The notes beneath the pieces were generated by a model that was given only the letters and a program-made list of their open reading frames with translations, was not told where the DNA came from and made no database searches. The position numbers and the translations under genes are program-made. 64,000 bases of DNA from Mytilisepta virgata. Its lineage: Eukaryota; Mollusca; Bivalvia; Mytilida; Mytilidae. The stretch is from contig CM051513.1 of NCBI GenBank assembly GCA_028015205.1, positions 47,992,841 through 48,056,840 of the forward strand. The letters are read 5' to 3'. The stretch's first letter is position 1; every line of letters starts with the position of its first letter. This document shows positions 1 to 10,957 of this stretch, one piece after another.

Positions 1-667
1 AAGGGGATATTCAATTAAATATTTAAAAATCTACTTTAAAACCAGTCATGCAAGTGCAATAATATTTGGTGTAGAACACCTATAAATCACAAGGATTCAA
101 ATATGAAATGTGAAATTGTTTTGGCATACATTGGACTCTCGGAAATATTGGCCAATTATATATATTAGGAAGTAACCTAAAAATGTTTGACTGGACATTT
201 AGGAACCAGGTGAGCCTCTAGTTTAATGTTCATTACAAATGAATATACTTTTTTATTTTCTTTAGTCATCTTCTTTTTTAATTTTTTAAATCTAACCAAC
301 CGTTGCTAATTTTCCCCTACTTGACAGTTCCACACCAAAAGTCAGCAGGTGTATTATGATGCTGTGGAATGTTCCCGCCAAATATTTCTGATAATAAGCA
401 AAACATGTGTATGTGTAATAAAATAATTGAGGCTTACTTAAAGGTTATCATTTTAATTGAATAATATATTAAATTAATTATTAAGTAAATTTAGAAAAGA
501 TTAACATGTTTTATGTAAACTGAAATTTATCAGCAAAATAAATTGTGATAAAAAGCAAAATTTCTGTGACAATTTATTCTGAAATAAAATACTTGTCCCA
601 AAATTACCCTAACTACTGAGTGTTCATAAGAAAAAGAGTGAGAGAGTGACATATATTTAAAAATAAA
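1..667. other. AT-rich intergenic DNA, no gene seen
   Basis: The stretch is AT-rich with many stops in all frames. I see no splice-flanked coding segment, no tRNA fold and no tandem repeat. A short segment near 213-232 (an aggtgagcc followed by tctagt) resembles the terminal motif of the TAGCTCACCTGG elements found elsewhere in the window, so part of a degenerate repeat end may be present. Confidence 0.4.
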
Positions 668-1177
668 ATGGAGGAGACGGTAAATATTTCAAGATCAGTT
701 TTGTCATTAGAAGTTACACAAGAGCAGAGGGAGGCAATTTATTATTTTTTTGCACACAATGATTGGAAATTTAAAGACATATCTGGTGAAAATGCTAGTG
801 TTGAGGAAAATGAGTCAAATGAAGATTTCTTCATTGCACAAGATGAAAACTCGGAGGAATGTCCCAATTGTTTATGCAGGCCATGCATAACAAATGAAAA
901 GAACAGACAGTTGTGGTGAAAAAATGAAAATCACCTTGAACATGAACGGAATGCATATTTGAGAAAAGACAAGTATAAACGTTTTTGGACCAATTTGTTA
1001 CATAGGGGAGTTTCGAAAGACCCTAGGTACTAATTGCGAAAGAGAGAGGCACTAAGAAGAGATCCTAGAAGACATAAATGTGTATATCATCGCAGGGAGT
1101 TAATGCCTAAGTGTGTTCTTGAGCTAGTGAGACAGTGGTTACCAGAACAACAATACATGGGTCACATGTGGGAATAA
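668..1177 (+). pseudogene. decayed transposon-associated ORF ('MPKCVL' family), two in-frame stops
   Basis: The first 83 codons run from an ATG to a TGA at 917-919. The same frame then continues to a TAA at 1175-1177 (170 codons in all) with only one further stop, a TAA at 1031-1033. Visible features are a Cys cluster (CPNCLCRPC) near codon 66-74, a basic middle part, and a C-terminal RRELMPKCVLELVR followed by YMGHMW. I recall short proteins ending in MPKCV(L) with an upstream CxC-x2-C cluster as multicopy ORFs in cnidarian and mollusc genomes. I cannot name their function. The TGA most simply replaces a Trp or Arg codon. Intact frame across both stops favours a recently broken copy rather than chance. 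Confidence 0.5.
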
Positions 1178-1977
1178 TAACTCTGAAATATAAGTGCTGA
1201 TTAGAAATATTTTTAATTGACATGATGAATCATTTGGTGTTTGTAAATTGGATGCTAATAGTTCTCCTGCCTCTAAGGTAAGCTGATTTGTTATCAGCAT
1301 GCTGATATGCAGGAAAGCATGCTATTTCCTACTTCCTGTGTAAACAATAACAATAAAAGCTCCGCCTTCATCTGTCAGTCTGGGAAATTCAAAATTTGAA
1401 AATCTTGCCCTTTGAGTATTTACAACCTTGCTATTTCTTCAAGTACAAGTCATTTTTCAGCAGTTTTTTGTGAAAAGGTGTGTTGTTGTTGTTCCTCCAT
1501 GAGTGCTAAATTTCATGTGAATAAAAAAATTGTTAAAAGTAATATTTGAAAAAAATATGCTCTAATTTTGAAAACTGGAAGAAAACCTGAAAAACCATGA
1601 TATTTTTCATTGGCAGCTATTTATCCCCAAAGTCCGGTCTTTAAATCTTCTAAGGAATACGGATTCTTCAAGATTCTGTATCTGTGAATTTTCTGTATGG
1701 TCTTCGAAATTGATGCAAGTCAGAGAGAGAGATGCATTGTGAGACGGCTCACGTTTTCCGTTTGGGTCTCACTAATCACCCAAAATCTACGCCCCCCGAC
1801 CCATATCCTCCCCCCAAAAGTTTTCCCCATCCATCCCAACCATACCCCTCTCCCACAATATAAAAAACCCAAAAACACTGGGGGAAAGCCTCCAACAAGG
1901 CCATGGCCTCTGGTACACCTCCATTAAAACATCAGTGATTTGGTGATCGCCGGACAGTCACCATGAGCCCTGGCTGA
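1178..1977. other. intergenic stretch with C-rich patch
   Basis: No supported gene. A C-rich segment lies at 1785-1880, with short runs of A and C. The open frame at 1697-1927 translates this patch and has no recognisable protein character. The stretch ends directly upstream of the BEL/Pao fragment and may be part of that element, but I see no LTR boundary. Confidence 0.4.
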
Positions 1978-2930
1978 ATGCTGGTCCCCCTCTCAAAAAA
2001 TTCAGATGATGAAAAAGCTATGCAATCGTTCAGAGAAAAATTGAAATTTGAAAACGGAAGATACCAAGTTACTTGGCCCTGGAAGCAAGATGATCCTGAC
2101 TTACCTGTGAATAGATCTCTAGCTTTTGGTCGACTGGTCTTGTATCGACCGGATGAAGAAAAACCAGAGCTTTTGAAACAGTATTATTCTGTTATTCAGG
2201 AACAATTGAAAAAGGAAATTATAGAGAAAGTTGAAGATAAGAGCAGCGGTTTGGTCCATTATATTCCTCACCGTGCAGTAATTACATCACAGAAAACAAC
2301 TACCAAGTTACGTATAGTGTATGACGCTTCATCGAAGGCCGACAAAAATCTAAAAAGTTTAAATGAGTGTCTGTATAGAGGACCAGTGATGTTACCAAAT
2401 CTTTGTGGTATGCTAATGAGGTTTAGACCTCATAGAGTAGGACTTGTTGCTGATATTGAAAGGGCCTTCTTACAGGTTGGTCTTCAGCAAACTGAGAGAG
2501 ATGTCACGCGATTTCTGTGGATTAAGGATATAGACAACCCAAATGTGAACAGGGAAAATATTGAAGAAAACGGTTTTGTCGTGATTTCCAGTCCATTTCT
2601 TTTAGGAGCTGCCATTTGAGTGCTTGTGAATTACCGATAGCAGACAAAATCAAAAATGACATCTATGTGGATAATTTGATTACCGGAGCGAGTTCTGTGA
2701 AGGATGCTTTAAGTGTATATTCAGATTCCAAGAGGATTTTCAGAGACGCTTCCATGAACCTCAGAGAATGGATTTCAAATGACGAAAATGTGAATGCCTT
2801 TATTCCAGAGGAAGATAAAGCTGATGTGTGCTCAACATAGGTTCTTGGTCATGTTTTGAATGTTGATACGGATACTTTGAGTTTGAAGTCAACTAGGTCT
2901 TCTGTTATTGAAAGAAAACAAAAAGGATTA
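1978..2930 (+). pseudogene. BEL/Pao retrotransposon pol fragment: N-terminal reverse transcriptase
   Basis: The translation reads as the linker and start of a BEL/Pao reverse transcriptase. It has FENGRYQVTWPWK, then LRIVYDASSK, then the first catalytic region VADIERAFLQVGL followed by RDVTRFLWIKD. After a one-base frameshift near 2612-2620 it resumes with KIKNDIYVDNLITG (the YVDD-like box) and NLREWISN. A TAG at 2838-2840 interrupts the frame, which continues as VLGHVLNVDTDTLSLKS and then leaves recognisable homology near 2930. Family knowledge places RT directly before RNase H and integrase. Those domains are missing here, but a same-strand remnant carrying them lies at 26.1-28.1 kb. Degenerate and not functional. 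Confidence 0.8.
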
Positions 2931-2932
2931 CT

Positions 2933-2958
2933 GGGTCCTTATTCACTTGGGTGCCACA
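2933..2958. repeat. 22-bp inverted match to the BEL remnant at 26.13 kb
   Basis: At the point where the BEL reading frame stops making sense, the sequence gggtccttattcacttgg appears and continues into gtgcc. Its reverse complement is nearly the same as the + strand at about 26134-26157, where the second BEL remnant begins (codons GTQVNKDP). I count one mismatch over about 22 bases. This places an inverted scrap of the downstream fragment at the end of the upstream fragment. Confidence 0.55.
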
Positions 2959-3119
2959 GTAGTCAGGACAATGTCATTGAAAAAAGTAGTTCATTTAAAT
3001 GCTGTTTTTGTTGCATTTTTATATTCTTGAATAACTAAATTGTTTTATTTTCACTCATTTTAGATAAATAGATGATCTTTTTTTTCATTTTTTACTTTTA
3101 AAGTCAGCCCTTATTGCAA

Positions 3120-3625
3120 AATGTTGTACAAACAAGGACACACAAGATTGGTGATAACTTTACCTTGAATGTATGTAAAGGGTTTATTTTTGTCAATTAA
3201 GAAAAAGATTTGATTTCACTTGCAATATTTTTTTTCAGATTCTTCATTTGAGTCTTTGTTTAGACGACATGAAGATATTTTTGAATATATGTTGTATGAA
3301 CAGAGACATGACTAAGAGTGAATTACTTCGCTATGACACATTACATCATGAAGTTTTTGCTTGAAGTAGACACATTAAAGCCCTTAAACCTTTTAAAGTC
3401 AGTTTATCTGGACACCAGCAGCAATATTGGAAAAACATTTACCTTCAAAAATGTTGTATTAACAAAAGACAACCTGTAATGAATGTTGTATGAACAAAAG
3501 ACAACCTGCGATGAATGTTGTATGAACAAAAGACAACCTGTGATGAATGTTGTATGAACAAAAGACAACCTCTAATTAATGTTGTACAAACACCAGACAA
3601 CCCATAGACTGTTGTATGAAAAAGA
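3120..3625 (+). repeat. short tandem repeat, 32-bp unit around 'ATGTTGTATGAACAAAAGAC'
   Basis: From about 3460 to 3625 a 32-bp unit containing tgtatgaacaaaagacaacc recurs about five times, the central copies almost identical. Looser relatives occur upstream at 3119-3145 and 3288-3312. Similar motifs in reverse orientation (gtcttttgttcgtacg and variants) occur around 25090-25200. Together they flank the 23-kb region between the two BEL fragments, although the flanks do not align as long inverted repeats. Confidence 0.7.
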
Positions 3626-3779
3626 GACAGCTAAATAATATATTCTCTTTTGCATGCATCTACCAAAGGTTAATTTTTAATACAGATGCATTATTATGGG
3701 GAATCTTATTTAAACCATTTGCATAATTCCAAAAGAGACTTTGAGGTTCCTTTTCAGAGTTGTTGTCTCATTGACATTA

Positions 3780-4200
3780 ACCCCATATCTCATTTTATTT
3801 CTTTCGGAAACAGGAATAAAATACCTAAGGAGTAATCCAAAAGCTGTAAAACCATAGAAAAGACAAACCCAGGAACATTAACGAACAAATACAAACACAA
3901 CAAAGAAACAATGAAAACTAAAAACATTGAACAACATGAACTATCAAAAACCAGGGTGAACTAAGGTGCTCTAGAAGGGTAAGCAGTTCCTGCTCCCTAT
4001 ACAGACCTGTCCTGCTGTTCAACAAAGTAAATCCAATAAAGGTCACAAATCGTTATAGAGACATGAGATGTTAACGACAAGGGAAACAAGTCTGACACCA
4101 TTTCACATTTATAATAATTTTTTAAGGTTCCAACAATAAATTTTATTTCAAACAAACATGTTTCTAGTTTCTCGTCTCCAAGTTCCAACCATCATCTTCT
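3780..4200 (+). repeat. dispersed bivalve repeat, copy 1 (related to 40.4-40.8 kb)
   Basis: The order of short landmarks cctaaggag, caaacacaacaaa, gaaaactaaa, gggtaagcagttc, gttcaacaaagt, ggtcacaa and ggaaacaagtctg is shared with 40440-40770. The two segments are diverged but collinear. From memory this family is very common in Mytilus genomes. That is recall, not a search. No coding capacity is evident. Confidence 0.6.
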
Positions 4201-5343
4201 ATTCATCCATCTCTGAAAAAAAAACCAACAATTAGTCTACCCTCAATCAGAACCAAAATTCATGCATAGGTTATAAAGTTACAATAAGGCCATTTTCTTT
4301 CTTAGTTGGTTTACGGATTCGCCGACGCGAATTTTCCCATTTTTGAAATAAAAATAAAATAGTATTCAAGATTTAATTTCTGCCGATCATAATTTTAGGA
4401 GCAAAGTTAAAAAAAATACTTTTAATCTTATACTTCCTGTTTTCTCAGACTCCGATTTTAATTTCATTTTTAAAGTACTGGTTCCTTGTTCCGACTTGCT
4501 TCCAATTTTAAAAATGGAGGTCAACAGAGGGCTGATTTTCTTCAAAGTGATTGTGAGAAATCCCTCAAAAGGCGAGGTCCTGAGCTTAGCAATAATATTT
4601 TTACAGCCACAGTTATGATATTTTGGAAGCTAATGAGCATCTCCCTTGTGCATAGATCCTTAGATGATTTTTGGCTCTGGGCTTTTCGGTCATATTGGTA
4701 TCTGAATTTGCTTTTTGTTTTGGATTTCAATATTTTCGTCCTTGAGCACTGCTTATGATACATATTAAGTTGTAGAAATGTGCCGGTACACTGCATCAAA
4801 ATTGGTATCAGCCAATGTCTATCTATTCTAGCAACAACAACAAATGGAAATACTGATCAAGAATTGAAGTGACAAAAAGCTAGACCTCATTTTTATTTTT
4901 TATGACCTCCTACCCAATATTTTTGAGGGATTTTCCAGTAAACCAACTAATAAAAAAAAATGGGCTAATGAAGACATGTACAAACTCTCAGGTTTGTATG
5001 ATCTCAAATTCATATGAAAAAGTAAGGATATACGGTAAGTCAATGAGACAACCCCAACAGATTGCATACAAAAAAGAATGAGTACGATAAATCCAGATAC
5101 CAAATTTCTTGTTTCGATGCGCATTTCTGGGTTAACCTTCTTTAGGAACGCTCGTTACCAATACTGGAAGCCAAAAAATACTAAAAACATTGTGAGCAAT
5201 AAAACTAAACAGGAAAGCCAAAATGCAGAAAAGGTTTTATTTATTGAATGAATTAGAAATTTGTTCAGGACAAACAGGCTTTAACCAAAATAGCCCCACC
5301 CAAATCTAAGAGGCCTGTATGATAACCAAAACATAAGACTCAC

Positions 5344-5509
5344 CATCAAATATGTATACAATAGTTCTTCTGCCTTCTTGAATAAGAACTGGTGGCTTAA
5401 TCCTTTTATGTATGTCTTCTGGTATAATACTGTGCAACACAGCTTCTGGTACCCACCCTTTACTGCTTTTGTGCTGCTTAAAATAGCGTATGTAAGGCCA
5501 ATGGTCAAC
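5344..5509 (-). pseudogene. candidate exon reading VDHWPYIRYF...IVYIFDG
   Basis: Minus-strand acceptor ttacag and donor gtgagt bound 166 bases. The open frame contains KGWVPEAVLHSIIPEDIHK and ends RRTIVYIFDG. Composition is protein-like, with hydrophilic and aromatic residues mixed. I do not recognise the family. It follows the acidic exon on the same strand and is most simply a further exon of the same gene. Another frame is also open, so the frame call rests on composition and on the fit to the preceding small exon. Confidence 0.4.
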
Positions 5510-5814
5510 CTGTAAATAGAGATAAAGCTCATTTATGATAGAGAATATAATATGATCAAATATAATATAATTAATCAAACTGAGAGATATAGGTCAAGAT
5601 TGAAAAACAGATGAACAATAAAAACCCACGTCAAAGTGAGGGCAAGTTTTTGAGTGACAAGGTGCTTTCAAAGGGCAATCATTACCCGTGTCTTATTTTT
5701 TTAAAAAGCCATCAAGATGTTCAAGGAAACTATCGGATGACTGTTCACTATGATAATAAAACAATGAATTAATGAATTAACAAACAAAAACAACAAAAGT
5801 CAACTCGTTCTCAC

Positions 5815-5868
5815 CACAGCTGGTAATGTACATTTTCCATAAAAAAAACTGACACGTATTCTCCTGCA
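5815..5868 (-). pseudogene. possible small exon of the OTU/transposase gene
   Basis: A tttcag acceptor and a gtgaga donor bracket 54 bases on the minus strand. One frame reads SAGEYVSV, then an eight-T run, after which a different frame reads YGKCTLPAV, which would join in frame to VDHWPYIRYF of the next exon. The T-run therefore either carries a two-base expansion or my frame choice is wrong. Weak on its own. It is supported by position and splice sites. Confidence 0.3.
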
Positions 5869-5942
5869 CTGAAACTGAAAGCACATAGGGGTATAATAAA
5901 ATTTATTGAATGGGCAATTTTACAGACATGAAAATTAAAAAA

Positions 5943-6637
5943 TTAGGCTCCCGGGAGCCTGTAGTCGCTCATCAGAAATCTTACTGCACCATTTGCTAGA
6001 ACGCAATACTGACCAAATAATCTGATAAACTTCAAATGGGACCTGTAACAACTGAAGGATTATTTTTACAGAATTTGTTCACTTCGCTCAGTGGTTTCCC
6101 CATATAAACCTATGTTAAACTAAGCGACTGCCATCTTGGATTCCCAATCAGCACCAAAAATACAATTTGAGTAAAGAACCATCTATTGTACATCCTTGCC
6201 AAGTTTCAGTCCAATCAGCTTAGTGGTTTTGGAGGAGGAGATTTTTACATATTTTTCCCATTGAATCTTTAATAATTTAGATTTTAAATTTCCAATCAAC
6301 ACCAGATTAACAAATTAAGTAAAGGACCAACCAGTGATCATATCTGCAGAGATTCAATCAAATCAGTAGAGTTGTTTCTGACAAGGAGATTTTTGAAAAT
6401 CAGCCATTCAGAAACGTTTTTGGCATTTGGCAGCCATATTGGATTTTCCGTCGGCACTAAATTATCAAATCTGAATGAGGACCACCCAAGTACAATTCCT
6501 GCCAAGTTTGGTTTTAATTGACTCAGTGGTTCTGGAGAAGATTAAATTAAAATGTAAAAAGTTTACAGATGGATGGACGCCAGAGGCCAAGTGATGGCAA
6601 AAGCTCACTTGAGCCGTCGGCTCTAGTGAGCTAAAAA
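5943..6637 (-). repeat. TAGCTCACCTGG-type element, reverse orientation
   Basis: The segment opens with ggctcccgggagcctgtagt, the reversed terminal end of this family. It closes with aagctcacttgagccgtcgg and ctctagtgagcta, the reversed 'TAGCTCAC' head, just after the ggacgccagaggccaagtga motif that marks all copies. Internal phrases such as 'ccaagtttggtt' and 'gccatattggatt' recur in other copies. This copy lacks the tandem 166-bp core. Non-autonomous, with no ORF. Confidence 0.65.
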
Positions 6638-6835
6638 AAACATTTTCATTTTAGGCCTGTTTCATGTTAATAGGTTAATTAGAGTTTTATGCCACTTCTA
6701 TATGTGTTGTTGTTGTCTGTTCTGTCTGTCTGGTGGAATTTGACTTTGGATCATAATGTTAACTTTTCATTAGGGCTATTCCAGAAAAAAGTGCCGCCAG
6801 GGGGCAGAACGCCATTAGTTAATTATTCTGTTGGT

Positions 6836-6851
6836 GGGGGGGGGGGGGGGG
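6836..6851 (+). repeat. G16 homopolymer
   Basis: A run of sixteen G interrupts an otherwise ordinary AT-rich segment. The flanking blocks carry an approximate inverted repeat built on 'gggcagaacgcc' (about 6800) and 'gggcgttctgcccc' (about 6932-6945), with 'ctattccagaaaa' and 'cttggaatagcc' at its outer ends. This suggests a small fold-back element of about 200 bp (6775-6978) with the G-run in its loop. Confidence 0.55.
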
Positions 6852-7013
6852 TACAATTTCAAAATTTTCTATGTTACACAAATATTGTATCTAATTAATT
6901 TTAATGTGTTGGTGGTACCCCTAAATTTCATGGGCGTTCTGCCCCCAGGAGACACTTTTTTTCTTGGAATAGCCCTTACATCGTTTGTAGAACAAAAACT
7001 TGATTAAAAATAC

Positions 7014-7304
7014 CTTTGTTTTTCTTCATGATTTATATCAATCAGGGCCTTGTCATCTTTGCCATTGTCAAACTGTGTTTTGTCGTCACCATCAGCCATG
7101 TCCGACTGTGTTTTGTTATCTTCAGTGTTGTCAGGCTCTGTTTTGTCACGAACTTTGGCCATGTCTGATTGTGTTTTGTTGTCAACTTCCGTGTTGTCAG
7201 GCTCTATGTTGTCATGAACTTCGGCTATGTCTAATTGTGTTTTGCTGCTAACTTCAGTGTTGTCAGAGGGTCTTTGGTTGTTATCTATTTGAGTGGACTG
7301 AGTA
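7014..7304 (-). pseudogene. acidic repeat exon of the OTU/transposase gene
   Basis: On the minus strand a ctttcttttccag acceptor is followed by 291 open bases and an aaag/gtattt donor. The first base completes the codon left by the gtaagt donor at 10957, so the phase fits exactly. The peptide is acidic and repetitive, with units of the type DNTEVDNKTQSDMA followed by VRDKTEP, repeated about four times with decay. It looks like a disordered spacer after the OTU domain. The + strand frame at 7000-7251 is the shadow of this exon. Confidence 0.5.
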
Positions 7305-7387
7305 CTGGAAAAGAAAGTATACGATCATAAATATCTAGATATTGGTTTTCTGTGTAATTTTTTTTTATCTTGTGTTTTGTCTCTTTT

Positions 7388-7685
7388 TAGCTCACCTGGC
7401 TAAAAGCCAGGGTGAGCTTTTGCCATCACTTTGCGTCCGTCGTCCGTCCGTTAACTTTTCACATTTCAATCTTCTTCTAAAAAACCACTGAACCAAATGG
7501 AACCAAACTTGGCAGCAATGTTCCTGTGAAGGTCCTTTACAGAATTTGTAATTTTGGTGCTGATCGAATATTCAACATGGCTGCCAGGCCCAATAATGTG
7601 TTCTGATTGGCTGAAATTTCAAAAATCTTCTTGTTTGTTAATGAGAATTAATGTTTAGAGATTGTCCTTTCCCTCTTTGTAGATT
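7388..7685 (+). repeat. truncated TAGCTCACCTGG-type element
   Basis: It begins tagctcacctggct with a small hairpin (ccagggtgagct), followed by gccatcactttgcgtccgtc and cttcttctaaaaaaccactg. It then carries 'ttggcagcaatgttcc' and 'caacatggctgcc', shared with the longer copies. It stops where a second, longer member starts at about 7686. No coding capacity. Confidence 0.65.
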
Positions 7686-7783
7686 TTTAGCTCACCTGGC
7701 CCAAAGGGCCAAATGAGCTTTTCTCATCACTTGGCGTCCGGCGTCGTCCGGCGTCGTCGTTAACATTTTACATTTTGAACTTC

Positions 7784-9860
7784 TTCTAGAGAACCACTGA
7801 ATGGAATGAAACCAAACATGGCATGAATGTTCCTTATGAGGTGCTGACTAAGCGTTGTTACTTTGTAGCCGATCCATCATCCAAGATGGCCGCCAGCGGG
7901 GAACTTAGTTTAACATAGGACCCTATGGGAAATGCATACAAATGACTTCTTTTAGTGACCCACTTAATGGAATGAAACTAAATCTGGCATGAATGTTCCT
8001 TATGAGGTGCTGACCAAGTGTTGTTACTTTGTAGCCGATCCATCATCCAAGATGGCCGCCAGAGGGGGACTTAGTTTAACATAGGACCCTATGGGAAATG
8101 CATACAAATGACTTCTTTTAGAGAACCGTTGAATGGAATGAAACCAAACATGGCATGAATGTTCCTTATGAGGTGCTGACCAAGTGTTGTTACTTTGTAG
8201 CTGATCCATAATCCAAGATGGCTGCCAGCGGGGGACTTAGTTTAACATAGAACCCTATGGGAAATGCATACAAATGACTTCTTTTAGTGACCCACTTAAT
8301 GGAATGAAACCAAACATGGCATGAATGAACCCTTATAAGGTGCTGACCAAGTGTTGTTACTTTGTAGCCGATCCATCATCCAAGATGGCCGCCAGAGGGG
8401 GACTTAGTTTAACATAGGACCCTATGGGAAATGCATACAAATGACTTCTTTTAGAGAACCGTTGAATGGAATGAAACCAAACATGGCATGAATGTTCCTT
8501 ATGAGGTGCTGACCAAGTGTTGTTACTTTGTAGCCAATCTATAATCCAAGATGGCCGCCAGCAGGGGACTTAGTTTAACATAGAACCCTATGGGAAATGC
8601 ATACAGATGACTTCTTTTAGTGACCCACTTAATGGAATGAAACCAAACATGGCATGAATATTTCTTATGAAGTGCTGACCAAGTGTTGTTACTTTGTAGC
8701 TGATCCATCATCCAAGATGGCCGCCAGCGGGGAACTTAGTTTAACATAGGACCCTATGGGAAATGCATACGAATGACTTCTTTTAGAGAACCACTGAATG
8801 GAATGAAACTAAATCTGGCATGAATGTTCCTTATGAGGTGCTGACCAAGTGTTGTTACTTTGTAGCCGATCCATCATCCAAGATGGCCGCCAGAGGGGGA
8901 CATAGTTTAACATAGGACCCTATGGGAAATGCATACAAATGACTTCTTTTAGAGAACCGTTGAATGGAATGAAACCAAACATGGCATGAATGTTCCTTAT
9001 GAGGTGCTGACCAAGTGTTGTTACTTTGTAGCCGATCCATAATCCAAGATGGCCGCCAGCAGGGGACTTAGTTTAACATAGAACCCTATGGGAAATGCAT
9101 ACAGATGACTTCTTTTAGTGACCCACTTAATGGAATGAAACCAAACATGGCATGAATATTTCTTATGAAGTGCTGACCAAGTGTTGTTACTTTGTAGCCG
9201 ATCCAACATTCAAGATGGCCGCCAGCGGGGAACTTAGTTTAACATAGGACCCTATGGGAAATGCATACGAATCACTTCTTTTAGAGAACCACTGAATGGA
9301 ATGAAACTAAATCTGGCATGAATGTTCCTTATGAGGTGCTGACCAAGTGTTGTTACTTTGTAGCCGATCCATAATCCAAGATGGCTGCCAGCGGGGGACT
9401 TAGTTTAACATAGAACCCTATGGGAAATGCATACAAATGACTTCTTTTAGTAATGAAACCAAACATGGCATGAATATTCCTTATGAAGTGCTGACCAAGT
9501 GTTGTTACTTTGTAGCTGATCCATCGTCCAAGATGGCCGCCAGCGGGGAACTTAGTTTAACATAGGACCCTATGGGAAATGCATACAAATGACTTCTTTT
9601 AGAGAACTACTGAATGGAATGAAACTAAATCTGCATGAATGTTCCTTATGAGGTGCTGACCAAGTGTTGTTACTTTGTAGCCGATCCATCATCCAAGATG
9701 GCCGCCAGCGGGGGACTAAGTTTAACATTGGACCCTATGGGAAATGCATACAAATGACTTCTTTTAGAGAACCACTGAATGGAATGTAACAAAACATAGC
9801 ATGAATGTTCCTTATGAGGTGCTGACCAAGTGTTGTTACTTTGTTGCCGATCCAAGATGT
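7784..9860 (+). repeat. tandem array, about 13 units of 166 bp
   Basis: Landmark gttgttactttgtag recurs at 7854, 8020 and 8186 (spacing 166) and on to about 9832. Each unit carries ggcatgaatgttccttatg, gatccatcatccaagatggc and cctatgggaaatgcatac. Variants alternate (gcgggg or agaggg, ctgatcc or ccgatcc) in blocks that recur at three- and five-unit spacing, so higher-order duplication has occurred. One unit near 9451 is short by about 24 bases. The small minus-strand frames of 61-78 codons here are shadows of this repeat. Confidence 0.85.
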
Positions 9861-9977
9861 TTAGAAGTCTATCAGAAAATTGTAAAAAAAAATTCTGAAT
9901 GGTCACAACTTGACCACATATTCAAAAATAATAATGATAAGATGTCTTCAGTAGCTATTGTAAGACTACACTAAGAT

Positions 9978-10331
9978 CAATCTAATTAAAAACCGATCTC
10001 TCATCGCTCCCGTTTTCTGATATGTCACGTGGGAGATCTAACGAAACCCGCTTTGAGGTCACATGTGAATGACCTCGTAGGTGTGTCCTGTTCGACCAAT
10101 GAAATTGCGGCTTACGCGATCTTGTAAGTTGATTACGAAGAAATCGTCAGTCCCCAGAATTCATAAACTTTTTTGATTGGCTTACTGATAGGAAGTCAAC
10201 TCATTTGCATGTCATTATAAATTCATAAGTTCCAGTTCACTCACATGTGACCTCAAAGCGGATTTCGTTAGATCTCCCACGCGACATATCAGAAAACGGG
10301 AGCGATGAGAGATCGGTTTTTAATTAGATTG
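9978..10331. mobile_element. 354-bp MITE with ~85-bp inverted repeats and 9-bp target duplication
   Basis: The left terminus caatctaattaaaaaccgat is matched in reverse at the right terminus. Identity extends through tctcatcgctcccgttttct and gggagatctaacgaaa to aggtcacatgtga, about 85-90 bp with few mismatches. The element is flanked by cactaagat at 9969-9977 and 10332-10340, a perfect 9-bp direct repeat. A 9-bp duplication with long inverted termini points to a Mutator-like (MULE) source. No ORF. It is nested in the TAGCTCACCTGG element and so is younger. Confidence 0.85.
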
Positions 10332-10957
10332 CACTAAGATGACCTGTTTTTAATTTTAAATACTGTGTCAAATTAAACCAATCTTGGTCTCAATCATTAT
10401 ATAATTTTACATAATTTCCAAAATCACATTAGATACAGGTGAGCGACACAGGCTCTTGAGAGCCTCTAGTTTTCAATTTTTCTTTGGACTGGTCTAGTCC
10501 CTTGAAATTTTGTTTTTGATTAGCTCTTTTAAGTGCCGATTGGATTTTTATTTAATAAAGTATCAAGACCACATGTTGATTATTTGATTGTGCATATTGG
10601 GTTTCTCACAGGTACCGCATCCGGTGCAGGAAATACTTACCATTACACAGGACCTGATTTCATCCAAATTTTATAGGGGTCCGAGTTACTCAGTCTTTAA
10701 GTTTTCAGTGTTTTTTTTATGTTTATTATTGCTTCTTTTTGTAATGTTTTTGTGTTTGCCATGGTATTGTCTGTTTTTTTTTGTTTTTTTTTTTGGCATC
10801 TTGATTACTGCTTAGGATCTCTTCAGCTTCTCTTGAATTTGTCTTTGTTGTTAATTTCTTGTTGTCTGTATTGTACTCTTTTCTGCCTGTGCATTTGAAT
10901 TTGACTTTGGCTCAGTAGTAAAAATGATTAGCTAATTAAAATTATGGGTAAACTTAC

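Larger units (their letters stand above)
7686..10475 (+). mobile_element. long TAGCTCACCTGG element with tandem 166-bp core
   Basis: The head at 7686 (tagctcacctggcccaaagg, then gcgtccggcgtcgtc) and the tail at about 10438-10472 (caggtgagcgacacaggctc, then agagcctctag) are the two ends seen in all copies of this family. Between them lie about 13 tandem units of about 166 bp (7784-9860) and then a nested MITE (9978-10331). The plan of short unique ends around a tandem core of about 160 bp resembles the pearl-type and Helitron-like non-autonomous elements I know from bivalves. The class is therefore probable but not proven. It lies in an intron of the OTU/transposase pseudogene, in the opposite orientation. 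Confidence 0.65.

Noticed and set aside
7000..7251. 83-codon + frame rich in Cys and His (CHLCHCQTVFCRHH)
   Set aside because: Shadow of the acidic repeat exon on the minus strand, which has splice sites and matching phase.
8024..9906. Five minus frames of 61-78 codons with similar sequence
   Set aside because: Translations of the 166-bp tandem units. They recur only because the DNA repeats.
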